Below, in pieces: positions 1 to 6,574 of a DNA stretch of 13,031 bases. Source of the DNA: Caldivirga sp. UBA161 (GTDB lineage Archaea > Thermoproteota > Thermoprotei > Thermoproteales > Thermocladiaceae); assembly GCF_002506515.1 (NCBI RefSeq), contig NZ_DAXS01000041.1, positions 21,030 through 34,060 on the forward strand. The letters are read 5' to 3'. The position numbers and the translations under genes are program-made. The notes beneath the pieces are model-generated. The model saw nothing but the letters and a program-made list of their open reading frames with translations. It did no database searches and was not told the origin of the DNA. Positions within the stretch are counted from its first letter, which is position 1. Each line of letters starts with the position of its first letter.

Positions 1-54
1 GATTCATCTAATCACCTCAATACAATGAATGCTAAGGGATAGTTCACAGGGAGA

Positions 55-64
55 AAATATTAAA
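55..64 (+). promoter_or_regulatory. TATA element of the L38e gene
   Basis: An A/T-rich element (AAATATTAAA) is centred about 28 bp upstream of the ATG at 88. This is the spacing expected if transcription starts at or next to the start codon. No Shine-Dalgarno motif stands before the ATG, which fits a leaderless mRNA. Confidence 0.55.
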
Positions 65-87
65 GAGCACTGAGGTAACCCCAACCC

Positions 88-291
88 ATGCCGAAGGAGG
101 TTTTCCTAGTGGATCTGTGGAGGAGGTATGCGGATAATGCAGTGGAGATTAGGGTTAAGAAGAATGGTAATGTAGTTAAACTGAAGGCTAGGACAAAGGC
201 TAGCCTAGTTACCATTAAGTTACCTGAGGATGTGGCAACTAAGCTTATTGAGGAGTATAGGAGTAAAGGTAAGAGAATAATTGAGTTCTAG
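88..291 (+). CDS. rpl38e: large ribosomal subunit protein eL38 (L38e)
   Basis: A 67-residue basic protein resembling eukaryotic/archaeal L38e, a small component of the large ribosomal subunit found in eukaryotes and some archaea, including crenarchaea. What is visible: an N-terminal MPKEV start like MPR/MPK in the family, an IRVKK basic strand (residues 21-25), a VVKLKARTKASLVTIKL stretch (30-46) matching the family's VKxKxRxxxxLYTLxV pattern, and a C-terminal Glu/Lys-rich helix (residues 50-62). The length is typical of the family (about 65-80). The ATG at 88 is chosen because a TATA element lies about 28 bp upstream and the N-terminus aligns with the family. It is followed by nth on the same strand, which has its own promoter. 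The assignment comes from recognition of the pattern, not a search. Confidence 0.8.
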   Translation: MPKEVFLVDLWRRYADNAVEIRVKKNGNVVKLKARTKASLVTIKLPEDVATKLIEEYRSKGKRIIEF

Positions 292-347
292 TCGCTTTAA
301 AATTCTTCAATGACTTGCATTAACCATGGTTTAGCTACGGAATCATG

Positions 348-355
348 TTTTTAAG
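348..355 (+). promoter_or_regulatory. TATA element of nth
   Basis: TTTTTAAG followed by CATAA lies about 28 bp before the ATG at 380, in the 88-bp gap after the L38e gene. The spacing supports a leaderless nth transcript and the chosen start. Confidence 0.5.
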
Positions 356-379
356 CATAAATTAAGGACCCTTAAGTGA

Positions 380-1063
380 ATGGAAGGCTTAACAAGGGAT
401 GACGTACTTAAGGCCTTATCATTAGTTACAGTGAATGAAAAGGAATTCCTAGGTAGGTGGGTTTTCATTAATAATGCATCAGTTTTTGAGGGCTTAGTAG
501 CTGTTATGCTTACTCAAAATACCAGCGATAAGGTAGCCACTAGGGTTTATGAGAGACTTAAGGAGAGGCTTGGTTTAATAACTCCCAACGCTATATTAAG
601 CTTAAGTAGGGGTGAATTGGAAAATATATTGAGGCCTATTGGTTCCTTTAGGCAGAGGGCTGGGAGGTTAATTGAATTAGCCACCGTGGTTAATGAAAGG
701 TATGGTGGTTCACTGGAGTTCATTAGGGGAATGAACACTGACGAGGCTAAGAGAATACTCATGAGCCTACCTGGTGTTGGACCTAAAACTGCCGACGTGG
801 TTTTACTTAATTTAGGCAAGCCTGTTTTCCCAGTGGATACACACATAATGAGGATTAGCCACAGGTTGGGTGTAGTGGGTAGTTATGAAAAGGTCAGCGC
901 CTTCTGGATTAAGCTATTGAAACCTAGTGAATACTTAATGGTTCACCTCGGATTAATAGCCTTCGGTAGGGCAATATGTAGGAGTAGGAAACCACTATGC
1001 GGCAACTGTCCACTTAGGGTTAAGTGCAAGTACTACATAAGTACTAATCAGCAGCATAATTAA
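380..1063 (+). CDS. nth: endonuclease III (HhH-GPD DNA glycosylase/AP lyase with 4Fe-4S cluster)
   Basis: A base-excision repair enzyme that removes oxidised pyrimidines and cleaves at the resulting abasic site. In the 227-residue product the helix-hairpin-helix LPGVGPKTA spans residues 130-138. It contains Lys136, matching the catalytic lysine of E. coli Nth (LPGVGRKTA). VDTHIMRISHRLG (152-164) contains Asp153, matching the catalytic aspartate of VDTH in Nth. The C-terminus has C-x6-C-x2-C-x5-C (Cys200, 207, 210, 216), the iron-sulfur cluster signature. LTQNTSDK (44-51) corresponds to the LSAQATD region of the family. With both Lys and Asp present, bifunctional glycosylase/lyase activity is expected. 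Length is normal for the family. Mismatch glycosylases of the Mig type share this fold, but the Lys favours Nth. Start at 380 is supported by the TATA spacing. Confidence 0.9.
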   Translation: MEGLTRDDVLKALSLVTVNEKEFLGRWVFINNASVFEGLVAVMLTQNTSDKVATRVYERLKERLGLITPNAILSLSRGELENILRPIGSFRQRAGRLIELATVVNERYGGSLEFIRGMNTDEAKRILMSLPGVGPKTADVVLLNLGKPVFPVDTHIMRISHRLGVVGSYEKVSAFWIKLLKPSEYLMVHLGLIAFGRAICRSRKPLCGNCPLRVKCKYYISTNQQHN

Positions 1064-1073
1064 TGTAACGTAA

Positions 1074-1083
1074 TTTATTTAAA
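1074..1083 (+). promoter_or_regulatory. TATA element of the small membrane protein gene
   Basis: TTTATTTAAA begins 11 bp after the nth stop and is centred about 27 bp before the ATG at 1106. It is one of the best TATA matches in the window and implies a leaderless transcript independent of nth. Confidence 0.6.
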
Positions 1084-1105
1084 TCATTATGGGCTACCGA
1101 GTATA

Positions 1106-1459
1106 ATGCCCATAAAGCCTGTATACGTGGTGCTTGGATTAAGCCTATTATCGATAGTCCTCTCAACTATAGCCATGGTGCATAGTTACTTAGGTATAAA
1201 TGAATTATTCATGAAGCTTGAGCCAGCAACTTACTCAAGTAAACTAGTGTATGAGCTTGTCGGCATAGCAATACTGGATATAATTACCTTCACTGCGTCT
1301 GTTTTCGTAGTTAAGGAGAGCTTCCTAGATGTTGCAACATCAATCTACGTTCATGAGGAGGTTATGGCTAAGATGAGGAGAATTATGGCATTCATGGGTG
1401 CCGCACTCTCATCAATATCAATAATTATGGTGCTGATAGCCATAGCCTCAGTGATTTAA
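1106..1459 (+). CDS. uncharacterised three-helix membrane protein
   Basis: A 117-residue protein that I do not recognise. It shows three hydrophobic segments long enough to cross the membrane: about residues 6-26, 49-69 and 94-116. The loop between the first two contains ELFMKLEP and is short. The stretch between the second and third (about 70-92) is charged, ending in EEVMAKMRR. There is no signal-peptide cleavage motif, no Cys and no recognisable catalytic motif. It has its own TATA element, so it need not be functionally tied to nth. The 144-bp gap to the convergent asnS end contains no clear gene. Real coding is likely from the promoter spacing, the codon pattern like its neighbours, and the consistent membrane topology; function is unknown. 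Confidence 0.65.
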   Translation: MPIKPVYVVLGLSLLSIVLSTIAMVHSYLGINELFMKLEPATYSSKLVYELVGIAILDIITFTASVFVVKESFLDVATSIYVHEEVMAKMRRIMAFMGAALSSISIIMVLIAIASVI

Positions 1460-1577
1460 TGATTCCGACCTAGATTATGCTTATTGACCCTTATTATGAA
1501 TATATTTCTGAATTCCATAGCATCAACACTATTGAGATCCCTAGGTGCATTAAGTTTGCCTAAATAAGGAAATTCAC

Positions 1578-1600
1578 AAATGTTAATAAATTAATAAAAA
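1578..1600 (-). terminator. T-rich termination region after asnS
   Basis: Immediately after the asnS stop (1604-1606), the minus strand reads TGATTTTTATTAATTTATTAAC, with a run of five T and further short T runs. Archaeal RNA polymerase commonly stops at such oligo-T tracts without a hairpin. Here it also separates asnS from the convergent membrane-protein gene. The call rests on composition only. Confidence 0.4.
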
Positions 1601-1603
1601 TCA

Positions 1604-2902
1604 CTATGGCTTAATCCTCCTCATATCCCTTGGGAAGGGTAATGCATCCCTTATGTGATCTAATCCGCAAATCCACATAACCAGCCTATCAACTCCAAGG
1701 CCGAAGCCAGCATGTGGTACTGAGCCATATTTCCTTAAATCAACATACCATTGGTAATCCTCAGGGTTCAAGTTAAATTTCCTTATCTTACTGATTAACT
1801 CATCGTAATCATATATACGTTCACCACCACCCACTACTTCACCATAACCCTCAGGTGCCAATACATCAACACTCAGGGTTGTAGATGGCTTACTTGGATC
1901 ATTCCTGTGGTAAAAAGCCTTAACATTCTCGGGGAAGTGGTGGAGGTGAATTGGTTGAGTGAACTCAAGGGTTAACGCCTTCTCCTCATCAGCGCCAATA
2001 TCATCCCCCCACTTTAAATTGAATCCCTTCTTATTAAGTATGTTAATGGCTTCATCGTAAGTTATCCTGGGGAATGGTGGCTTAACGTTCTCAAGGGGTT
2101 CGGTTTTCCTACCCAGTAGGCTTAGGTCATCTAGGTTTGATTCAAGAACCCTCTTAACAATATGGCTTATTAGATTCTCCGTAACAGTGAACATGTCCTC
2201 AAGCCCAGCCCAAGCAACCTCAGCCTCAGCATGCCAGAATTCAGTTAAGTGCCTACGGGTCCTTGACTTCTCAGCCCTGAAGCTTGGGGCAATTGTGTAG
2301 ACCTTCTCCAGTGAGAATATGAGAGCCTCCAGGTAGAATTGGGAGGATTGGGTTAAGTAAGCCTTCTCACCAAAGTAATTAACCTCAAAGAGTGTTGAAC
2401 CACCCTCCACGGCTGATGTTATGAACATTGGGGCTTGAACCTCATAGTAGCCATTACCCCTAAACCACTCATGTATAGCCCCAAACACTGTACTCCTAAT
2501 CTTCAACACGGCCTGCATCATCCTACTCCTAACCCATAGGTGCCTCATATCCAGTAGGTATTCTGAATCAGCCTTGGCCGCATCCTCGTTTATTGGGAAT
2601 TGCCAACCCACGAAGCTCCATGGTATGTCTATAACATGAATCTCGAAGCCACCTGGTGCTCTGGGTTCCTTCTTAACATGCCCTGTCACAATTAGTGATG
2701 ACTCTATGTTAAGCTGCTCCGCCTTCTTAAACACAGGTTCATTATCCTTACTCACCACTGCCTGTATTATTCCTGTTGAATCCCTAATAACTATGAATAT
2801 TTTACCCCCAGTTACCCTCTTCCTATACACCCAACCCCTCACAGTAACTAAACCCCCTTCCCCAACCTTTGCAACATCCTTAACGTATGTGAAGCCCTGC
2901 AT
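1604..2902 (-). CDS. asnS: asparaginyl-tRNA synthetase
   Basis: A class IIb aminoacyl-tRNA synthetase charging tRNA(Asn) with asparagine. The 432-residue product starts with an OB-fold anticodon-binding domain (about residues 15-105, containing VRGWVYRKR and IVIRDSTGIIQAVV) followed by the catalytic domain. Motif 2 is FRAEKSRTRRHLTEF (208-222) and motif 3 is GFGLGVDRL (399-407, Arg406 being the ATP-contacting Arg). VEGGSTLFEVNYF, LTQSSQFYLEA and LAPEGYGEVVGGGERIYDYDEL follow archaeal and eukaryotic AsnRS; AspRS has AESPQLYKE and SSGGQREH in these places. The OB domain excludes the AsnRS-derived asparagine synthetase, which lacks it. The ATG at 2902 has a TATA element about 30 bp upstream. Upstream lies pcc1 on the same strand, separated by 112 bp holding an inverted repeat and this promoter. 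A discriminating AspRS remains a much less likely alternative. Confidence 0.92.
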   Translation of the reverse strand: MQGFTYVKDVAKVGEGGLVTVRGWVYRKRVTGGKIFIVIRDSTGIIQAVVSKDNEPVFKKAEQLNIESSLIVTGHVKKEPRAPGGFEIHVIDIPWSFVGWQFPINEDAAKADSEYLLDMRHLWVRSRMMQAVLKIRSTVFGAIHEWFRGNGYYEVQAPMFITSAVEGGSTLFEVNYFGEKAYLTQSSQFYLEALIFSLEKVYTIAPSFRAEKSRTRRHLTEFWHAEAEVAWAGLEDMFTVTENLISHIVKRVLESNLDDLSLLGRKTEPLENVKPPFPRITYDEAINILNKKGFNLKWGDDIGADEEKALTLEFTQPIHLHHFPENVKAFYHRNDPSKPSTTLSVDVLAPEGYGEVVGGGERIYDYDELISKIRKFNLNPEDYQWYVDLRKYGSVPHAGFGLGVDRLVMWICGLDHIRDALPFPRDMRRIKP

Positions 2903-2927
2903 ACTCTTATTAGCTGCCTTAACGAGT

Positions 2928-2937
2928 GTTTTAATTC
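2928..2937 (-). promoter_or_regulatory. TATA element of asnS
   Basis: Minus strand GAATTAAAAC is centred about 30 bp before the asnS ATG (2902), giving at most a leader of a few bases. It is the only TATA-like element in the gap between pcc1 and asnS. Confidence 0.5.
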
Positions 2938-2979
2938 TTTAACCAAATTGATTTCAAGGATTTTAGTGCTTCTTAGTTA

Positions 2980-3006
2980 AGTTAATGTAATGTACCTACA
3001 TTAACT
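2980..3006. repeat. perfect 10-bp inverted repeat between pcc1 and asnS
   Basis: AGTTAATGTA (2980-2989) is followed by a 7-base loop (2990-2996) and its exact reverse complement TACATTAACT (2997-3006). It starts 8 bp after the pcc1 stop and ends about 42 bp upstream of the asnS TATA element. It could be a transcript 3'-end hairpin for the upstream operon or a binding site for a dimeric regulator acting on asnS. The A/T-rich stem would be weak at high temperature, which slightly favours a protein site. No function is proven. Confidence 0.5.
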
Positions 3007-3014
3007 AATGGCCC

Positions 3015-3266
3015 TTAAGAATTCCCTGAAACCAATAATATTGCCTTAAGGTTCCTTAAGAAGTCATCAATGGTGTTCCACACTGATAGAGCTACCCTAG
3101 GGTTAGTGGCCTCCGCTGAAATTGTGTAATTGATTTCATCATTAATGCAGTTAATACTTGTTTTAATCCCTTCAGGTAACCCTACTTCATCAACCTTAAG
3201 GGCCTTAAGGATGCTTACGCAGTCGTTGGTCCTTACCTTAACGTTAACCGTTAATTCACTCCGCAT
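3015..3266 (-). CDS. pcc1: KEOPS complex subunit Pcc1
   Basis: Pcc1 is the small dimerising subunit of KEOPS, the complex that makes N6-threonylcarbamoyladenosine at position 37 of ANN-decoding tRNAs; it binds Kae1. The 83-residue product shows the family pattern: an alternating strand ELTVNVKVRTND at the start, a helix with ILKALKVDE, strand INCINDEINYTISAEA, then a long C-terminal helix beginning TNPRVALSVWNTIDDFLRNLKAIL, which corresponds to the family's DxxALRAALNSYLRWI helix. The frame stays open up to 3341, but those 25 extra codons lie inside the preceding gene. The ATG at 3266 gives the normal family length, overlaps the upstream TGA by 11 bp, and has a GGTGGTGG motif 6 bp upstream. 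ATG at 3272 is the alternative. It is probably translated from a bicistronic mRNA with the upstream ATP-grasp-like gene. Confidence 0.75.
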   Translation of the reverse strand: MRSELTVNVKVRTNDCVSILKALKVDEVGLPEGIKTSINCINDEINYTISAEATNPRVALSVWNTIDDFLRNLKAILLVSGNS

Positions 3267-3912
3267 ACTCATCCACCACCTGAGCGACCTCCTTAATACT
3301 CTCCATAGGTATTTCCGGTGTTGGATTAGCTTCAGTGGCATTACCGTTAATTACAGTTAACTCAGCGAAGTATAAGTTAAGTCTCCTTAGTAATTCACCA
3401 TATATACTATGCTTAATTGTAGCAAATATCCTAGACTCCTCACCGTTGAGCTTAACTAATACTGATGCTGAGGTAAGGGGATTCTTTAAGTAATGCCTAT
3501 ACTCAAGAATGCTTCTAGCACCCTCAACAGTATCCACGAAACCCCCTAGGCCAAGGGACCAGACAGTATTGAAGTAATAAGGCCCATTGGTGAAGGCTAA
3601 TTTAACTGCTGAATCCCCAGCAACCACTAGGTAATCTAATCCCTGTTCCTTAAGTAGCTTAACTACTGATAATGAGTTAATTATTCCTACGGCTGGGTTA
3701 ATGCTCTTACTGGTGGCTAATGCTATTGACAACGCCGTGTAGGGGTTCATGGACACTAACACTGTTAAATCATACTCATTGATTACGCTTAGGGCGAGGG
3801 GTTCATTACTTATATTCATGTATCTAACCCGGTGGCCCATGCTTGTTAACTCATCGGCAAGCCTACTTGTACTGTACCTACTGGAGTCACTTAATATGAG
3901 GAGTTTAGCCAC
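3256..3912 (-). CDS. uncharacterised protein, shortened ATP-grasp/RimK-like
   Basis: A 218-residue protein without an assignable function. The N-terminus (KLLILSDSSRYSTSRLADELTSMGHRVRYMNI, residues 3-34) is followed by a YDLTVLVSMNPYTALSIALA stretch and GIINSLSVVKLL (75-86). Together these resemble the pre-ATP-grasp domain of RimK/LysX-type ligases, where a similar NSpeai segment precedes the catalytic part. The remainder (about 100-185) could be a reduced ATP-grasp fold, but I see no glycine-rich ATP loop of the usual form and no C-terminal metal-binding Asn/Glu set. At 218 residues it is well short of the roughly 280-300 of active ligases. It may be a catalytically dead relative; this is inference. 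Start is a GTG at 3912, about 25 bp downstream of a TATA element (leaderless). Its end overlaps pcc1, so the two are likely cotranscribed. Confidence 0.6.
   Translation of the reverse strand: MAKLLILSDSSRYSTSRLADELTSMGHRVRYMNISNEPLALSVINEYDLTVLVSMNPYTALSIALATSKSINPAVGIINSLSVVKLLKEQGLDYLVVAGDSAVKLAFTNGPYYFNTVWSLGLGGFVDTVEGARSILEYRHYLKNPLTSASVLVKLNGEESRIFATIKHSIYGELLRRLNLYFAELTVINGNATEANPTPEIPMESIKEVAQVVDEYAE
3267..3280 (-). promoter_or_regulatory. Shine-Dalgarno motif deciding the pcc1 start
   Basis: Minus strand GGTGGTGG (3273-3280) ends 6 bp before the ATG at 3266, inside the 3' end of the preceding gene. It supports internal initiation on a bicistronic mRNA at 3266 rather than at the far upstream ATG at 3341. 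Confidence 0.5.
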
Positions 3913-3931
3913 GTTAACCCATTTCAGCGGG

Positions 3932-3941
3932 TATTAAATAA
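3932..3941 (-). promoter_or_regulatory. TATA element of the ATP-grasp-like/pcc1 operon
   Basis: Minus strand TTTATTTAATA lies in the 49-bp gap after the Rad50-like gene and is centred about 25 bp before the GTG at 3912. It makes this operon transcriptionally independent of the Rad50-like unit and supports the GTG as a leaderless start. Confidence 0.55.
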
Positions 3942-3961
3942 AGTTAATCACGCTATAGCAT

Positions 3962-6379
3962 TCACTTAGGGCGTTGAAGCTTAATAACATTACTCCTCAC
4001 TTTACCTTCCTCCGAGCTCTTAATTAATGCCTCCAGTAGTGCATCATCCTGCGTTGCCAATATGACTTGGTTAATCATGCCCTCACTTATCGCCTTTATA
4101 ATGGTTTCAGAGAACGCCCTCTTGGCGTTGGCGTCAACGTAGGGGATGGGTTCATCCATGAGGATGAAGCCTAGGTTATGCTGCATCAGCCTATATACGG
4201 CTAGCACGAATGATTGAGCCAGCGTTAACCTTTGCCCATCACTAAGCCTCGATACTGGAACATCCCTACCTCCTCTAAGCGCGTAAAGTACGTAGTCGCT
4301 TCCCTTACCTCTCCTATGCTGAAGCTTAACGCTTATACCCTCTAGGTCACTGTATGGGTATAGTTGCTTAAATAGGTCAACTACCTTAGATTGAATTACG
4401 TTAACCACATTACCCCTGACCTTATTCTGAACATCATTAAGCTTATTAAGTATGCGCTGGAACCTACTATTAATCTCCTCAAGTTCCTTAATTTCACTGA
4501 GAACCCCCTCAACATCAATGTTCTCGTGGCTTATCCTAGATAATACAGTGTCCAGTTGCATGTATTCTGATGTAGCTTCCTCAAGCCTCCTCCTAAGCTC
4601 ATCCATGCGCTTCTCCATATCCCTTAAGGCCTCATCAATACCCACAATCTCATCTAGGTTTATGCCGCTTCCCTTAAGCTCATTAAGGAGGTTACTTTCC
4701 TCAAGCCTTAATGCATCCCTCTCCTTAATCTTCCTATAGATTAAATACCTCTTCTCAGCCTCCTCAAGCCTCCTATGGGTTAACTCAATGATGCTTCTGA
4801 AGTCCTTAATCCTCTTCTCAAGATCGGCAATAGCCCTCTCCACCCTCTGAAGCTTATCGAGGTATTGGTTCAATTGAGCCTTATACTCATCAACCTTACT
4901 TAGTAGTTCCTGGTACTGAACGTACTGGGTGTATAATCCCTCCATTTCCATAACAACCCTCTCAAGTTCATTAACCCTGTTCTTAACGTCGATTATCCTT
5001 AATTCACTTAACTCCCTCTGCAGGTTACTGGCCCTTTCCTTAAGTTCATTAAGCCTATCCTTAGTTACCTTAAAGCCGTGGACTGGGCACGTTGCTTCAC
5101 CATGTATTTCAATCTCCTTTATCAAGTAATTAAGTACCTCTAATGCGGATGCCTTAACCTTAACCACGACCTCAATTTCATTATACTCACTCCTAGTGGA
5201 TTCTAAGTCAGCCTTAACCTTACTTAAATCCCCATACTTCTTAACATACTCAACATACTGCTTAGCGGCCCCCTCAATGGCGCTGAGCCTCTCCATTATT
5301 GAGCTTAACTCCCCTCTAGTCCTATCTATTAGCCTACTTAAATCCTCCCTACTCTTCCTCATGGCTTCTAACTCCTCCTCAAGCTCCTTCACCTTACTCT
5401 CCAGGGCATTAACGCTGCTGTAGCTTAACTCAAGTAACTCATCAATGGTATTAGCCTTCTCAAGCCTTTCACTTAATTCCTGTAGCATGGCTGACTCAAG
5501 CCTTGGAATCAGCATGCGCCTAACCACCTCTAGGCTACCCTTAATTAGAACCTCACCGTAATCCTCATCCTTAATGCTCCTCAACTCCTCCTCAAGTTGC
5601 CTTAAACGCTCCCTAACGTACAGGTACCTGGTGTACTGTTCCTCAACCCTCTTAATAGCCTCAACGTACCTTGACCTCCTATTGGCTAATTCAACGTAAG
5701 CCGTTGAAATAGACTTAACTTGCTCCCTAATACCCTCTATCTCAGCGGCTAGGCTACTCCTCTTATCTAAGGCTGCCTTAATTGAACCATACTTGCGTAG
5801 TAGATCCTCGGCCTCCCTTATGCTGGCTAGCCTCTGCTTCCTAATGCCTATAGCCTCATTAACCTGCTTAACCGGTAATACACTACCTAAGACTTCAAGG
5901 AACTCTAATCCAAAGAGCCTATCTATGGCTAGTGTCCTCCTCCTAATTGAACCATAAACCAAATCCTCAAGAGTCTTATGGCTAATTAATATGAACCTCT
6001 CGAAATCATCATCATCAACCCCCAGTAAGGTGATTAGGTAGTCGTCTGTTGATTGATTACCATTTATGGTTAGGGACTGATACGTTGAATTACCCTTACG
6101 CATCAGCCTCCTCACAATTAAATTACCGCTTAGTCTTAAGGCTACTGTAGCTTCATTAGAATCCTCATTAATTAAGTCACTTAACCTGGCAACCCTCTCC
6201 CTAGCCTCTAATTGATTACCATAAAGGGTGAACTCAATCGCCTGAATGATACTTGATTTACCTGAGCCTATTGGCCCATGAATCACGTTTAAGCCATCAA
6301 TGAAATTAAAGGCTGCCCTACTCTTAAATACCCTAAATCCCTCCAATTCCACTGAATCTATTATTAAACGATTACTCAT
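3962..6379 (-). CDS. Rad50/SMC-like ATPase with variant zinc hook
   Basis: An 805-residue ABC-type ATPase with Rad50 architecture: a head split between the N- and C-termini, separated by long heptad-rich coiled coils (about 175-420 and 440-660). Seen: Walker A GPIGSGKS (35-42), a signature-like LSDGQ (712-716), Walker B FILMDEP with Asp742/Glu743, and a hook at 431-434 near the middle. Odd points: the hook is CPVH, not the usual CxxC; the Q-loop region reads ILISHKTLEDLVYG where Rad50 has a VxxRQGQ-type segment; and the H-loop reads ILATQDDALLEA with Gln777 where Rad50 has His. The catalytic Lys41 and Glu743 remain, so ATP hydrolysis is possible. The gene overlaps the small gene before it (ATGA). 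No mre11, herA or nurA is adjacent, though crenarchaeal rad50 often clusters with them. It may be the repair Rad50 or a Rad50-related chromosome/cytoskeletal protein such as coalescin or arcadin-4. Confidence 0.8.
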   Translation of the reverse strand: MSNRLIIDSVELEGFRVFKSRAAFNFIDGLNVIHGPIGSGKSSIIQAIEFTLYGNQLEARERVARLSDLINEDSNEATVALRLSGNLIVRRLMRKGNSTYQSLTINGNQSTDDYLITLLGVDDDDFERFILISHKTLEDLVYGSIRRRTLAIDRLFGLEFLEVLGSVLPVKQVNEAIGIRKQRLASIREAEDLLRKYGSIKAALDKRSSLAAEIEGIREQVKSISTAYVELANRRSRYVEAIKRVEEQYTRYLYVRERLRQLEEELRSIKDEDYGEVLIKGSLEVVRRMLIPRLESAMLQELSERLEKANTIDELLELSYSSVNALESKVKELEEELEAMRKSREDLSRLIDRTRGELSSIMERLSAIEGAAKQYVEYVKKYGDLSKVKADLESTRSEYNEIEVVVKVKASALEVLNYLIKEIEIHGEATCPVHGFKVTKDRLNELKERASNLQRELSELRIIDVKNRVNELERVVMEMEGLYTQYVQYQELLSKVDEYKAQLNQYLDKLQRVERAIADLEKRIKDFRSIIELTHRRLEEAEKRYLIYRKIKERDALRLEESNLLNELKGSGINLDEIVGIDEALRDMEKRMDELRRRLEEATSEYMQLDTVLSRISHENIDVEGVLSEIKELEEINSRFQRILNKLNDVQNKVRGNVVNVIQSKVVDLFKQLYPYSDLEGISVKLQHRRGKGSDYVLYALRGGRDVPVSRLSDGQRLTLAQSFVLAVYRLMQHNLGFILMDEPIPYVDANAKRAFSETIIKAISEGMINQVILATQDDALLEALIKSSEEGKVRSNVIKLQRPK

Positions 6380-6540
6380 AACTTGATCCCATATTTACTA
6401 AGCATTGCGTTTAATTCCTCCCTAATTCCCCTAACTCCCCTTTCCCTATACGCCTTATATAGGTTCAACACTAGATCCGAGTCTTCACCGAACTCCCTCC
6501 TTATTAATTCAATAATAGCCTCACTGGATTTAGCGTCCAT
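6376..6540 (-). CDS. 54-residue protein preceding the Rad50-like gene
   Basis: A small gene that a 60-residue cutoff would miss. Translation gives 54 residues, charged and predicted helical, with segments EAIIELIRREFGED (7-20), LVLNLYKAYRERG (23-35) and REELNAMLSKYG (40-51). There is no Cys, membrane segment or signal peptide. Three facts support it as real. The ATG at 6540 is the only usual start codon in the frame and sits about 27 bp downstream of a TATA element. Its TGA overlaps the ATG of the Rad50-like gene (ATGA). Its codons (AGG, GAG, CTT/CTA) match the neighbours. It is therefore the first gene of a two-gene transcript and may encode a partner or regulator of the ATPase. I do not recognise the family; arcadin-3, reported with an SMC-like arcadin-4 in Thermoproteales, is one idea to test. 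Confidence 0.7.
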   Translation of the reverse strand: MDAKSSEAIIELIRREFGEDSDLVLNLYKAYRERGVRGIREELNAMLSKYGIKL

Positions 6541-6560
6541 TTCAGGTTTTAGGATTACCT

Positions 6561-6574
6561 GGTTATTATTAAGG
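6561..6574 (-). promoter_or_regulatory. TATA element of the small gene/Rad50-like operon
   Basis: Minus strand CCTTAATAATAACC is centred about 27 bp before the ATG at 6540. No comparable element lies directly upstream of the Rad50-like gene itself, so this is the likely promoter for both genes. Confidence 0.55.

Noticed and set aside
1..18. Possible divergent minus-strand gene starting with ATG at 7, with GAGGTGAT at 11-18
   Set aside because: Only two codons are inside the window, so coding cannot be judged; the Shine-Dalgarno-like motif is suggestive at most.
1604..2902. Aspartyl-tRNA synthetase or archaeal asparagine synthetase instead of AsnRS
   Set aside because: The LTQSSQFYLEA and EKSRTRRHLTEF motifs fit AsnRS, and the N-terminal OB domain is absent from the AsnRS-derived asparagine synthetase.
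3267..3341. Long pcc1 frame starting at 3341
   Set aside because: The added 25 residues are basic and Trp-rich, read out of frame inside the preceding gene, and exceed the usual Pcc1 length.
4452..5423. Plus-strand Ser/Leu-rich frames across the Rad50-like gene
   Set aside because: They are antisense images of the Glu/Lys/Leu-rich coiled coils, with low-complexity Ser/Leu composition and no promoter.
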